A stretch of DNA of 64,000 bases, taken from assembly GCF_003469185.1 (NCBI RefSeq), contig NZ_QSIL01000002.1:692-64691 (forward strand), written 5' to 3'. A program made the position numbers and the translations under genes. Source of the DNA: Collinsella sp. AM34-10. Lineage in GTDB: Bacteria; Actinomycetota; Coriobacteriia; Coriobacteriales; Coriobacteriaceae. Under the pieces are notes generated by a model. That model saw nothing but the letters and a program-made list of their open reading frames with translations, ran no database searches and was not told where the DNA came from. Positions 8,612 to 17,259 of this stretch are shown one piece after another (position 1 is the first letter of the stretch; each line of letters begins with the position of its first letter).

Positions 8612-10411
8612 TTAGCAGCCCGTACCCCGTGCGTGGACTGTGCGCTTCTCCCGATACATATTGTGGTCGGCGACACGATATACATCGGCCAGCGTATTTC
8701 CAGCCGTCTCGACGGTCGCCACGCCAATCGATGCGCTGACCGTCAGTGCCTCATCGCTTACCGCGGCAAGACCGAGACGAAGATCCTGTTCCAGCCCGAG
8801 CGCAGACTCGTTGTCAGTATGGGGGCAAACCAGCAAAAACTCGTCGCCGCCAACGCGCATCGGCAGGTAATCCGCACCAGCCACCCGCCGCAGCACGGAC
8901 GCCGTCCGTCGCAGCAGTTCATCCCCCATCTCGTGACCGTAGATATCGTTGGTCCGCTTGAGATAATTGCAGTCCAACATAATCACGCTCACGGGCAAGC
9001 CCTCGTTTACCAGGCTATCTCCGCGCGATTCAAGGTAGTTGCGGTTGCGAAGCCCCGTCAGTTTGTCTTGGTATGTCAGCTCCTCGGCATGTTTGACCAT
9101 CGATATGTTGTGCGTCGCCACGACGACCGACTCCAGCCGGCCTTGCTCATCGCGATGCTGGGGGACAACCTGTAGCGAGTACCAAGCGCCTCGACAATCT
9201 CGCACCTCGGCAGCCAAGTACGGTACGCCCTCCATACGTTCGCGAAGCGTACTTATATCTACGAGTCCCACAACCGCTTCGCGGCTTTCGGGGCTCACGA
9301 CATCCCGGCAGACCGTGTCCATAAAGTCATATGCCTCGCTGTGCTCGGCAAATATCTTCGCTATCGTCGGCGACATATTGATTCCCTCGATCTCGAGGGT
9401 GTCGAGATGCAAAAGGAAGGTCGAATCGTAGATGGCGCTTATGGCATTGATAATGCCGAGCTGTTTATCCTTTTCGACCAAATTGCGGCGATCAACGATA
9501 TTTCGAGCCAACAGTACCACGACCCAAAACGCAAGGCACACCAAGACGCCAGCGGCGACAAATGTGATCCTGCCAGACATGACCTCAGATTTGGGATACA
9601 GCGCAAACAGGCGGTAGTCCTTGTATGCCGCACGCACCGCGTACCATTTGTCTCCTCGATATTCGATGCGCGTTAGGCCATCGTCTTTCCACTCAACCCC
9701 TGCGCTGGTGAGGAATCGGGCGAGCGACACGTCAGCATCGGCGCTGTTGGATGAGACAATCTCCGCATCCTCCATAACAAGCACCGTGGGGCCCTGGTGG
9801 AAGGTGCTGTTCGAAAGCACGTCGGCTATGGCATATGAATAGTCGTCCGCTGGATCGGAAACAAATGAGCGGTATGCCAAGGCGACGCCGTCGCCATACG
9901 GGATAGCACAGACGGCAAAAACGACACCACGGCGCTCGACGACAGTTGAGTAGGTCACTTTGGAACCTTGATACATCGATGCGACCGGCGCACAGGCCAG
10001 CTCCTCTCGCCACAACATGAGCGGATCGCGACCATCGATGTCGTAGTGGGCAGCCATATGGCCATCGGAGTCCATGACCATCAGCCCCGAAAGGTTCTCG
10101 GCATGGACAAATTGCTCGATAAGATCGTCGTTAACCTCAACGCGATCAGAGGACAGGAACGTCGCAAACGATTCGACCGCGGCGAGCAAATCGTGCGTCT
10201 CTTCGGTTTTTCTCCCCTGTTCATAGCGGTCATATTTTTCGCAAGCGTTTTCCAAAAACGCCATGGTTTCTTGGCCAAACCCAAGCGTTTTTTCGAGGCA
10301 GCGATGGGTTCCAACCGTATACAACAGGCCTAACAAGACAGCGCTGACAATAACGCCGACAGCTATGACGGCCAGAGTCTTTCGACGCAAGCGGTGCTCA
10401 TCATTTGTCAT
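8612..10411 (-). CDS. Membrane-bound GGDEF diguanylate cyclase with extracellular sensor
   Basis: 599 residues. TM1 (about 14-32), an extracellular region of about 250 residues of Cache-like character (33-280), TM2 (about 281-303), a PAS-like segment (about 310-440), then a GGDEF domain (about 445-595). The active-site motif GGDEF is intact at 521-525, with metal-binding Asp480 in VIMLDCNYLK, so synthesis of cyclic di-GMP is expected. The RxxD inhibitory site usually found five residues ahead of GGDEF is absent. The ATG overlaps the stop of the upstream solute-binding gene by four bases (ATGA), which suggests the two are one sensory unit. Confidence 0.93.
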   Translation of the reverse strand: MTNDEHRLRRKTLAVIAVGVIVSAVLLGLLYTVGTHRCLEKTLGFGQETMAFLENACEKYDRYEQGRKTEETHDLLAAVESFATFLSSDRVEVNDDLIEQFVHAENLSGLMVMDSDGHMAAHYDIDGRDPLMLWREELACAPVASMYQGSKVTYSTVVERRGVVFAVCAIPYGDGVALAYRSFVSDPADDYSYAIADVLSNSTFHQGPTVLVMEDAEIVSSNSADADVSLARFLTSAGVEWKDDGLTRIEYRGDKWYAVRAAYKDYRLFALYPKSEVMSGRITFVAAGVLVCLAFWVVVLLARNIVDRRNLVEKDKQLGIINAISAIYDSTFLLHLDTLEIEGINMSPTIAKIFAEHSEAYDFMDTVCRDVVSPESREAVVGLVDISTLRERMEGVPYLAAEVRDCRGAWYSLQVVPQHRDEQGRLESVVVATHNISMVKHAEELTYQDKLTGLRNRNYLESRGDSLVNEGLPVSVIMLDCNYLKRTNDIYGHEMGDELLRRTASVLRRVAGADYLPMRVGGDEFLLVCPHTDNESALGLEQDLRLGLAAVSDEALTVSASIGVATVETAGNTLADVYRVADHNMYREKRTVHARGTGC

Positions 10412-11280
10412 GGATTTGCTCCTTGCCCGCCCGTCGTCGCTCCTGTCTTGTAATTGCCCACAATACGGTCAATCGTGCCATCTCGGTCCATGGCAAACAA
10501 TGCGGTATTGAGATCCTTTACGATCGGTCCTTCATAGCTGTCATCAAACGCGACGCCCAGATCAACCGTCATAACGTTGTCAGCGAACACGCGGTAAAGG
10601 CCGGGATACCGGGCGACAAGTCGGTCAAGCGGCTGAACGTCCGCCATCCAACAGTCGACATACCCTTTGGCGAGGGCGGCTTTGCAGAGTTCGGCAGAAC
10701 CATACGATTTGATTTGCACGTTCGGCGAGATTTCCAGATCCCCTGCGAGCAATCGGCGTTCACTCACCGAGCCCGCAATTACCGCGATGGTCTTGCTTCC
10801 ATCGAGATGCGCCAAGGACTTGATGCCACTCGTTTTCTTGGCGGCAACCGAGACCGTCACGGTTAGATACGGCTCGGTCCAGTAATACTTATCCTCGCGA
10901 TAACAGGGAGAATAATCACACCATAGGCAATCGATATCGCCGTTTTCGAGCAGCCGGTCGCGATCGTTCCAGTCAATATCGACAAACTGTGGCTTGAGCC
11001 CCGCACGCTCACACGCCTCGCGGGCGATGTCGATATCGATACCGGCGTAATCGCCCGTGGTATCGACATACACATAGGGGTCGTTATCCGTAACGCCGAT
11101 TTTGAGTACCGGGAGATCTTTGTCGGCTTCATTCGAGGAGAAAGAGCTGCTTCGAACGGTATACGACAAGGCGGCCACACAGGCGGCAACAAGGAGCATG
11201 AGCGCAAACGAGACGATGGCGGCTCGCTTGATACGTCCGGGCACAAGCCTCCCTTCATCGAAACAGCAGTCGGATTTCAT
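10408..11280 (-). CDS. Membrane-anchored family-3 solute-binding protein
   Basis: 290 residues: a basic tail, one hydrophobic helix (about 20-40) without a lipobox at the usual place, then an extracellular amino-acid-binding-type domain. Typical runs are LKIGVTDNDPYVYVD, GIDIDIAREACERAGL, LLENGDIDCLWCDYSP, and the end MDRDGTIDRIVGNY. No permease or ATPase is adjacent; the next gene is a diguanylate cyclase with which it overlaps by four bases. A receptor role feeding the cyclase is inferred. The in-frame ATG at 11334 falls inside the purB terminator, so the ATG at 11280 is chosen; a GTG at 11244 behind GGGAGG is a real alternative. Confidence 0.85.
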   Translation of the reverse strand: MKSDCCFDEGRLVPGRIKRAAIVSFALMLLVAACVAALSYTVRSSSFSSNEADKDLPVLKIGVTDNDPYVYVDTTGDYAGIDIDIAREACERAGLKPQFVDIDWNDRDRLLENGDIDCLWCDYSPCYREDKYYWTEPYLTVTVSVAAKKTSGIKSLAHLDGSKTIAVIAGSVSERRLLAGDLEISPNVQIKSYGSAELCKAALAKGYVDCWMADVQPLDRLVARYPGLYRVFADNVMTVDLGVAFDDSYEGPIVKDLNTALFAMDRDGTIDRIVGNYKTGATTGGQGANP

Positions 11281-11307
11281 TGTATACCCGGGGCTGATGC
11301 GGCGATA

Positions 11308-11341
11308 AAAAAGCGCCTCACCCAAGATGGGCAAGGCGCCA
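11308..11341 (-). terminator. purB terminator
   Basis: On the minus strand a GCGCC...GGCGC stem with internal CCCA/TGGG pairing is followed by six T, about 40 bases after purB. Confidence 0.88.
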
Positions 11342-11382
11342 AAGGTTGGAATGCATCCGCAAACGGCCGAATTAGGTTAACC

Positions 11383-12729
11383 CTACTCGAAGCTCAGCTG
11401 CTCCAGGCGATCGAAGACCGTGTCGATGCGGGTGAGGAAGTCCCACGGATCAAAGATCTCGTCGAGCTTCTCCTGGCTGACGGTGCAGCGCGGATCGGCC
11501 TCGAGACGCTCCTTAAAGGTGGGACCGGAGACACAATCCTGCACTTCGTGCCAGGTGGCCATGGCGTTTTCCTGCACGATAGCGTAGGCGTCCTCGCGGG
11601 TGATGCCAGTGTCGACGAGGGCCAACAGCACCTTGGAGGAGAAGATAAGGCCGCGGGTCTTGTTGAGGTTGGCCATCATGCGAGCCGGATACAGCTGCAA
11701 GCCGTCGATAACGCGGATGAGGCACTGGAACATGTGGTCAAGCGCGATGAAACTATCGGCCTGGGCGACACGCTCGGCAGAGGAGTGCGAAATATCGCGC
11801 TCGTGCCACAGGGCGACGTTGTCGAAGGCGACCTGGGCGTTGGACTTCACGATGCGCGACAGGCCACAGACCTTCTCCATGGTGATCGGGTTGCGCTTGT
11901 GCGGCATGGCGGAACTGCCCTTTTGACCCTTGCGGAACGGCTCCTCGGCCTCGAGCGTATCGGTCTTCTGCAGATTGCGAACCTCGGTAGCGATGCGCTC
12001 GCAGGTGGCCGCCGTGGTGGCAAGGACGCCGGCGAGGTAGGCGTGATGGTCGCGGCTGATGACCTGCGTGGACAGCGGGTCGTGCACCAGGCCCAAGTGC
12101 TCGCAGACGTACTCCTCGACGAACGGCTCGATGGAGCTGTAGGTGCCGACAGCACCCGAAATGGCACCGAAGGCAACGTTCTTGCGGGCATCCTCGAGAC
12201 GGTCCAGATCGCGCTTGAGCTCCCAGGCCCAAGAGCCAAACTTCATACCGAAGGTCATCGGCTCGGCGTGGATGCCATGAGTACGGCCGGCACAGAGTGT
12301 GTTGCGCTCCTCGAAGGCACGACGCTTGCAGATCTCGCCGAGCTTCTTGACGTCCTCGATGATCAGGTCACAGGCCTGGGTGAGCTGGTAGCACAGAGCC
12401 GTATCGCCCAGGTCGGAACTGGTCATGCCGTAGTGGACCCAGCGGCTGGGCTTGGGGTCGCCCTCGGGAACATCGGCGTCGATGTACTCCTTCATGTTGG
12501 TCAGGAAAGCAATAACGTCGTGGCGCGTGACTTCCTCGATCTCATCGACCTTTGCCTTCTCAAAGTTAGCGTGATCGCGGATCCACTGGGCTTCGTCTTT
12601 AGAAATACCGATCTTGCCGAGCTCCGCCTGGGCCTCGCAGGCCAGGACCTCGATCTCCTGCCAAATGGCGTACTTGTTCTCGAGGGAGAAGATGTGTCCC
12701 ATCTCCGGGCGAGTATAGCGATCGATCAT
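11383..12729 (-). CDS. purB: Adenylosuccinate lyase
   Basis: 448 residues; catalyses two fumarate-releasing steps in purine synthesis (SAICAR to AICAR and adenylosuccinate to AMP). The family signature SSAMPHKRNP is present, along with GRTHGIHAEPMTFG (catalytic His region) and HYGMTSSDLGDTA. Length is normal for the bacterial homotetramer. It has its own terminator and stands apart from purC and purA; upstream lies an array of palindromic repeats. Confidence 0.97.
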   Translation of the reverse strand: MIDRYTRPEMGHIFSLENKYAIWQEIEVLACEAQAELGKIGISKDEAQWIRDHANFEKAKVDEIEEVTRHDVIAFLTNMKEYIDADVPEGDPKPSRWVHYGMTSSDLGDTALCYQLTQACDLIIEDVKKLGEICKRRAFEERNTLCAGRTHGIHAEPMTFGMKFGSWAWELKRDLDRLEDARKNVAFGAISGAVGTYSSIEPFVEEYVCEHLGLVHDPLSTQVISRDHHAYLAGVLATTAATCERIATEVRNLQKTDTLEAEEPFRKGQKGSSAMPHKRNPITMEKVCGLSRIVKSNAQVAFDNVALWHERDISHSSAERVAQADSFIALDHMFQCLIRVIDGLQLYPARMMANLNKTRGLIFSSKVLLALVDTGITREDAYAIVQENAMATWHEVQDCVSGPTFKERLEADPRCTVSQEKLDEIFDPWDFLTRIDTVFDRLEQLSFE

Positions 12730-12831
12730 AGCGGCTCCTTTTTGGCTATTGGCACGTTGGTCGTAACTCGACTATTGTACCGTGCGCAGGCGCCCGTATG
12801 AGCAACGGGCATCAACCTAACATGTTGCAGA

Positions 12832-13100
12832 TGGAGCGGTCATGAGGACGTCCGCGTATTTGCGAAGCAAATACGCACCGGCTTCAGGCGAGCCCCTCGG
12901 CCTCACGAAGCCGCGGGGGAAACTTTGTTGAATTGGCCGTCCCCATGTCTCCCGTGCCCGGTGGAGCGGGCAACGGGACGTCCGCGTATTTGCTTCGCAA
13001 ATACGCACCGGCTTCAGGCGCCTTCCGGCGCCTTCGCCTGCTCGCTACAAACGCTTCGCGTTTGCTTTACGCTCGCACCCTGGCGGGTTCGAGTCCCGGC
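12832..13100. repeat. Tandem palindromic repeats derived from the tRNA-Gly 3' end
   Basis: Two units exactly 130 bases apart. Each starts with a copy of the tRNA-Gly 3' end (12832-12849, 14 of 18 bases; 12962-12979, 18 of 18 compared with 13154-13171). Each then runs into GTCC and a perfect 10-bp palindrome GCGTATTTGC/GCAAATACGC, followed by a shared CACCGGCTTCAGGCG. The three-base palindrome loop is GAA in the first unit and TTC in the second. The second unit continues with AGGCGCC/GGCGCCT and AAACGC/GCGTTT hairpins. It ends in CTTTACGCTC, then CCCTGGCGGGTTCGAGTCCCG, that is, the T-arm in the opposite orientation. Confidence 0.8.
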
Positions 13101-13113
13101 ACTTTATTGAAAA

Positions 13114-13143
13114 AGGCACGGCACCGTGATGGTGCCGTGCTTG
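13114..13143 (-). terminator. Terminator of tRNA-Gly
   Basis: A perfect 10-bp stem (GCACGGCACC/GGTGCCGTGC) with a five-base loop, followed by five T on the minus strand. Confidence 0.88.
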
Positions 13144-13153
13144 TGCTTTTAAC

Positions 13154-13228
13154 TGGAGCGGGCAACGGGACTCGAACCCGCGAGTGTCAGCTTGGGAAGC
13201 TGATGCCTTACCACTTGGCGATGCCCGC
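13154..13228 (-). tRNA. tRNA-Gly (anticodon CCC)
   Basis: Minus-strand cloverleaf: acceptor GCGGGCA/TGCCCGC, D-arm with GCCAAGTGGTAAGGC, anticodon stem TCAGC/GCTGA around TTCCCAA (anticodon CCC), T-arm GCGGGTTCGAGTCCCGT, and an encoded CCA. It has its own promoter and terminator. Confidence 0.97.
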
Positions 13229-13241
13229 ATATGTGGGGGAT

Positions 13242-13271
13242 AGTATAACGCGGTTGTCTTGTTCTATACAA
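13242..13271 (-). promoter_or_regulatory. Promoter of tRNA-Gly
   Basis: Minus-strand -35 TTGTAT (13266-13271) and -10 TATACT (13242-13247) are 18 bases apart and lie 13 bases before the tRNA. Confidence 0.6.
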
Positions 13272-13525
13272 GGGTGACGATGCTTGTTTTAGCTGTGGAG
13301 AATCGTCCTACAAACAAGCCAATTGTGGAGATAGGGACCTGTAGGCTCTCCTATTTACCGTTGTCTACCTGCAGCTTTATTCCATTGTCTTTCATAGGCG
13401 CCATTTGTCAGATATCGGGCAAGCGTTTGGTCAGGTTCTGGTACTTACCCGCATGAACCTCGGGGGTAGCCTCATCCCAAGCGCCGCGGCCTCCCCGTGC
13501 GGCGCACGAGGGATAAGGAGCAGCC

Positions 13526-16500
13526 ATGTCCAACGCACCCACGCACTCTGTCCACAGCGCAATCACAGCAGGATCGCTGCTCCTAGTCCTCTTTTTACTT
13601 TTAGGCTGCATGACACCGGATGCCGCGCTCGCCGTCGACGGTTATGAATCGCTCGGATTCCGCACTATCAGCAATGAATGCGGTCCTTTTGAAGTTGGCA
13701 AATACGAGGCACAGGATTCTTCGATTGCCTACTGCATGAACCAGGAGCGCTTTGGCCCTAGCACACCGGGCGGACCCTGGCTCACCTATAATCAGGGCTG
13801 GGTATGGCTCGAAGACGAATTCGCGGCCATCATCTGTCATGGCTACCCCACCGCCACATCCTTTGGCGGGCATAACCTATCCCCCGATCGAGCACGTGCC
13901 GCAACCCAACTTGCCGTCTGGATGCTCAACGGCACCACCCATACCGACGGATCATTCTCATATACAACCGCCCGGGGCGTCACAGAGAGGGGAAATTTTT
14001 CCGGCGACAATGAGGTCGTTGCCGCAGCGCGCTGGCTCCACGACGGCGCCAAGTCGGGAAGCATTAAAGCCGCACCGCATCGCGCGCGGCGCTATTTGGG
14101 AGCTGTGTCGGGCGGCAGTAAACGTCAAGACATGCTCTACGTGCTCCCGGCCGTCTCCGTATCCTTCCAAAAACAGTCAGCCAACGCCGCCATCACGAGC
14201 GAAAACGATACCTACAGGCTCGACGGAGCGAGGTTCGACATCTATGAGAGCGTCGGCGACAAGCGTGTCGGCAGCATCCAGATGGACAGCAGCGGTCGCG
14301 CGCAGGCGACACTTTTGCCCAACGCGGCATATTACCTGGTCGAAACCAAAGCTCCGGCGGGTTATATCCCCAGGAGTGACCACATCGCCTTTTCCACCGG
14401 CAATGACGGCGGGAATGTCGTCATCGATGAGCAGCCCGGTACCATTACCCTGCGCATCGCAAAGGTCGATGCCGCGACAGGGGCAGGCCCTCAAGTCAGC
14501 GCGTCACTTGCCGGCGCTGAGTTCACCTGCGTCTCACAGTCTACCCCGGGCTGGACGCACACCCTCACGACGGATGAGGACGGCCGGGCAACACTTACCG
14601 ACATCCCCCTGGGCATCTTTAGCATCTATGAGTCGAGAGCTCCCGAGGGTTATCTGCCCTCCAATGAAACCTGGAGCTATACCATCGGTGCCGACCAGCT
14701 CGGAGACGCGGGCGTCGTTGAACTCGAGCGTCGCATCCCCAACATCCCCATCGCTTTTGACCTCGAGATTTCAAAGTTCAAGGACTGCGGTAATAGTGAC
14801 GAATCTGGTGTAGAGCAGCCGGCGGAAGGCGTGGTCTTTGAAGTGGCAAGCAACACTTCGCAGCAGGTTGTTGGAACGCTGACCACCAATATCTACGGCT
14901 TCGCATCGACCAAAGACCAGGCCGGAGCATGGTTTGGCGCAGGAGAGCGCCCCGATGGCGTCAGCGGAACCATACCGTATGACCGTGCCGGCTACACCAT
15001 TCGTGAGGTTGTCGACACTGTGCCCGACGGCTTTAAGCAGGCAGGGGAATGGACTATCACAGCAGAGCAGATCACGGACGGCGCAGAGCTTCAGTACATC
15101 GTAGACAACCACGCCCTGTCGACACATCTTCAAATCGTGAAGCGCGATGCTCAGACCGGCAACGCCGTACCACGCGCTGGGTTCACCTTTCAGCTGCTCA
15201 ACGGCGACCGTGAGCCCATCTCGCAAACATCCTGGCATCCCGCCCATACCGTTATGAATACCTTTACGACCGATGAAACCGGCACCGTCACCCTACCCGA
15301 ATCGCTTAACCCGGGCACGTATTACATACGAGAGACTTCCGCCAAGGAACCGTATCTTGTTGGTGAAGATCTGGAGATAACGATTCCCGCCGACATGAAC
15401 TTAACGCCCGTCGCGGTCGCCTCGTTTTACGACGACGCGGCAACAGGAAGCATCGAGATCGTCAAGAACGATGCCGTAGGTGGGCGCGCCCTTGCCGGTG
15501 CTGTTTTTGATATCCGTGCCGCGGGCGATATCGTGCGCCCCGACGGCAGCATTGCTGCCCTGGACGGCGAAACCGTCACATCCATCACGACCGACGAGCG
15601 GGGATTTGCGTGCGCGACTCATCTTTCACTGGGGTGCGGAACCGCCACCTATGAGGTAATCGAGGTGCAGGCACCCGAAGGTTACCTGCTCGACCAAAGC
15701 GTCCACACCGTCGAGCTGTCGTATGCCGGTCAGGAAACACCCGTGATCAATGCGCACCTCGATGTTTCTAACGACTACACCAAAATCGACATCTCCAAAG
15801 TAGATTTGACCGGCAAACAAGAAGTGGAAGGCGCCCGGCTCTCCCTCCACGGTGCCGACGGAACCGAAATTGACGCTTGGACCTCCTCTGACAAACCGCA
15901 TCGCATCGAGCATCTTTTGCCCGGCACCTACACCCTGTGCGAAGTGATGCCCCCGCGCACTTACGACCTTGCCGAAGACATGACGTTTGAAATTAAGGCC
16001 ACAGGAGAAGTGCAGACGGTAACCATGAAGGACGCACCCATCGAGATCGAGGGCAGAGTCGACAAGCGGCAAGAGATCGCCCGCCCTATCGGTAAGGGTC
16101 TCGTCGCCAACGGCGATGGCAAAAACCGAGCCGTGGCACAATCCGATGCGGACGGCTCCTTCTCTTATACGCTCGATGCTAAAAATGAGTCGAATACCTG
16201 GGTTGATGAATTCACCATCACTGACGATCTCGAATGCGCCAAGGAAGGCACTGCCAAACTCATCGCCATCGAAACCCCTGTCGCGACCGGGGACATCGAC
16301 GGTCTTTGCAACGTGTGGTATCGAACGTCTCCAGTGGGAAGTATCGATACGGGCGAACAGACCAATGCAACGCTCAGCGCCGGGCATGACAACCCCTGGC
16401 TCGAAACGGACGAGGTCAAAAAGCTCCTAGGTGACGATTTGCGCATGGTCGATTACGGCGATTGGCGTCTTTGGAAAGCCGATATCCCAACAACGGAGTC

Positions 16501-16957
16501 GGTCACCCTCGAGGCAAAAGAGCTCGCTCTTTTGGACGATACCGCCGTCACGGGCATTCGTCTTGAGTACGGGGCCGTATCGGCCGACTTCACGACAAGA
16601 GGCGCTGCAGAATCTTGGACCCGCGAGGACCTCAAAGACGAGCATGACGACCTTGATGATGTGAGCGCCGTCCTTGACTCGGATATTCACGGTGCCGTCA
16701 TCCATATGCAGGCCGCGTCGTCTTACACGCCTCAGACCGCACTCGCCAACAGCGCTCGCGTTGACCTCTGTCGCAATGGCGGCGGTAGCAACCTTGAATC
16801 ACATGACGAGGATCGCGTCATCCAGCGATGCGCCATGCCGCAAGATTTACCGGCAACGGGCTCCCTTCCCATTGCCGCCTGCCTCACCGCCTTCGTGACC
16901 TCCGGCGCCGCGGCAATCTGGTTTGCCCATCTAAAGCTGGCGTCAAAACGTCGCTGA
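13526..16957 (+). CDS. LPXTG-anchored thioester/SpaA-repeat surface adhesin
   Basis: 1143 residues. Signal peptide of about 36 residues (cleavage after ALA); a thioester domain (about 40-200) with candidate bond partners Cys70 (AYCMNQE) and Gln128 in ATQLAVWML. Then come about six prealbumin-like SpaA/Cna-B domains, each marked by an E-box-like run such as LVETKAPAGY, YESRAPEGY, IREVVDTVPDGF, VIEVQAPEGY and LCEVMPPRTY, and by K-containing first strands (IAKVDAATG, IVKRDAQTG). A larger VaFE-like domain follows, and the end is a sortase signal LPATG (1108-1112), a hydrophobic helix and KRR. Predicted to be covalently fixed to the wall and stabilised by isopeptide bonds, with the thioester binding host surface. 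AAGGAG lies five bases before the ATG. No sortase gene is in the window. The tail of the signal contains LLLGC, which could be misread as a lipobox. Confidence 0.93.
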   Translation: MSNAPTHSVHSAITAGSLLLVLFLLLGCMTPDAALAVDGYESLGFRTISNECGPFEVGKYEAQDSSIAYCMNQERFGPSTPGGPWLTYNQGWVWLEDEFAAIICHGYPTATSFGGHNLSPDRARAATQLAVWMLNGTTHTDGSFSYTTARGVTERGNFSGDNEVVAAARWLHDGAKSGSIKAAPHRARRYLGAVSGGSKRQDMLYVLPAVSVSFQKQSANAAITSENDTYRLDGARFDIYESVGDKRVGSIQMDSSGRAQATLLPNAAYYLVETKAPAGYIPRSDHIAFSTGNDGGNVVIDEQPGTITLRIAKVDAATGAGPQVSASLAGAEFTCVSQSTPGWTHTLTTDEDGRATLTDIPLGIFSIYESRAPEGYLPSNETWSYTIGADQLGDAGVVELERRIPNIPIAFDLEISKFKDCGNSDESGVEQPAEGVVFEVASNTSQQVVGTLTTNIYGFASTKDQAGAWFGAGERPDGVSGTIPYDRAGYTIREVVDTVPDGFKQAGEWTITAEQITDGAELQYIVDNHALSTHLQIVKRDAQTGNAVPRAGFTFQLLNGDREPISQTSWHPAHTVMNTFTTDETGTVTLPESLNPGTYYIRETSAKEPYLVGEDLEITIPADMNLTPVAVASFYDDAATGSIEIVKNDAVGGRALAGAVFDIRAAGDIVRPDGSIAALDGETVTSITTDERGFACATHLSLGCGTATYEVIEVQAPEGYLLDQSVHTVELSYAGQETPVINAHLDVSNDYTKIDISKVDLTGKQEVEGARLSLHGADGTEIDAWTSSDKPHRIEHLLPGTYTLCEVMPPRTYDLAEDMTFEIKATGEVQTVTMKDAPIEIEGRVDKRQEIARPIGKGLVANGDGKNRAVAQSDADGSFSYTLDAKNESNTWVDEFTITDDLECAKEGTAKLIAIETPVATGDIDGLCNVWYRTSPVGSIDTGEQTNATLSAGHDNPWLETDEVKKLLGDDLRMVDYGDWRLWKADIPTTESVTLEAKELALLDDTAVTGIRLEYGAVSADFTTRGAAESWTREDLKDEHDDLDDVSAVLDSDIHGAVIHMQAASSYTPQTALANSARVDLCRNGGGSNLESHDEDRVIQRCAMPQDLPATGSLPIAACLTAFVTSGAAAIWFAHLKLASKRR

Positions 16958-16963
16958 CGCAAT

Positions 16964-17002
16964 AAAAAAGAGGCGAGCCCGTCTCCCGGCTCGCCTCTTA
17001 TT
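16964..17002. terminator. Bidirectional terminator between convergent genes
   Basis: GAGGCGAGCC and GGCTCGCCTC form a 10-bp stem, with six A on the left and a T-rich run on the right. It serves the adhesin (plus) and the small membrane gene (minus). Confidence 0.88.
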
Positions 17003-17019
17003 CGTTCGTGGCGAAATGG

Positions 17020-17238
17020 CTATTCCCCAGATGCAGACCCACCGTCGATGAGCGCTTGATCGGACTCGGAGATGCCATCGGCTCCCAAACTCTGCTCGTG
17101 CTCCACTTCTTCGCTAATCGTGGACTCAGGCGTTGAGCCTTTAACGCCCACGATATACGCGGCCCCGAAACCAAGGACAATGGCGATCAGGGCCAAGATG
17201 AGATAGACGGGCCAGTGGCGCTTGATGTACGAAAACAC
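17020..17238 (-). CDS. Small single-pass membrane protein, unknown function
   Basis: 72 residues: a short basic N-terminus (MFSYIKRHW), one transmembrane helix (about 10-30), then an acidic Ser/Glu-rich tail. It lies 22 bases downstream of the large M28-like gene on the same strand and ends at the shared terminator, so it is probably the second gene of that operon. No family recognised. Confidence 0.7.
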   Translation of the reverse strand: MFSYIKRHWPVYLILALIAIVLGFGAAYIVGVKGSTPESTISEEVEHEQSLGADGISESDQALIDGGSASGE

Positions 17239-17259
17239 GCAGACTCCTTATAGGTCAAC

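Noticed and set aside
11548..12801. A 417-codon open frame opposite purB
   Set aside because: Shadow frame; purB carries its catalytic signature on the minus strand.
12832..13100. CRISPR array
   Set aside because: Only two units, each built of palindromes and tRNA-derived sequence, with no unique spacers and no cas genes in the window.
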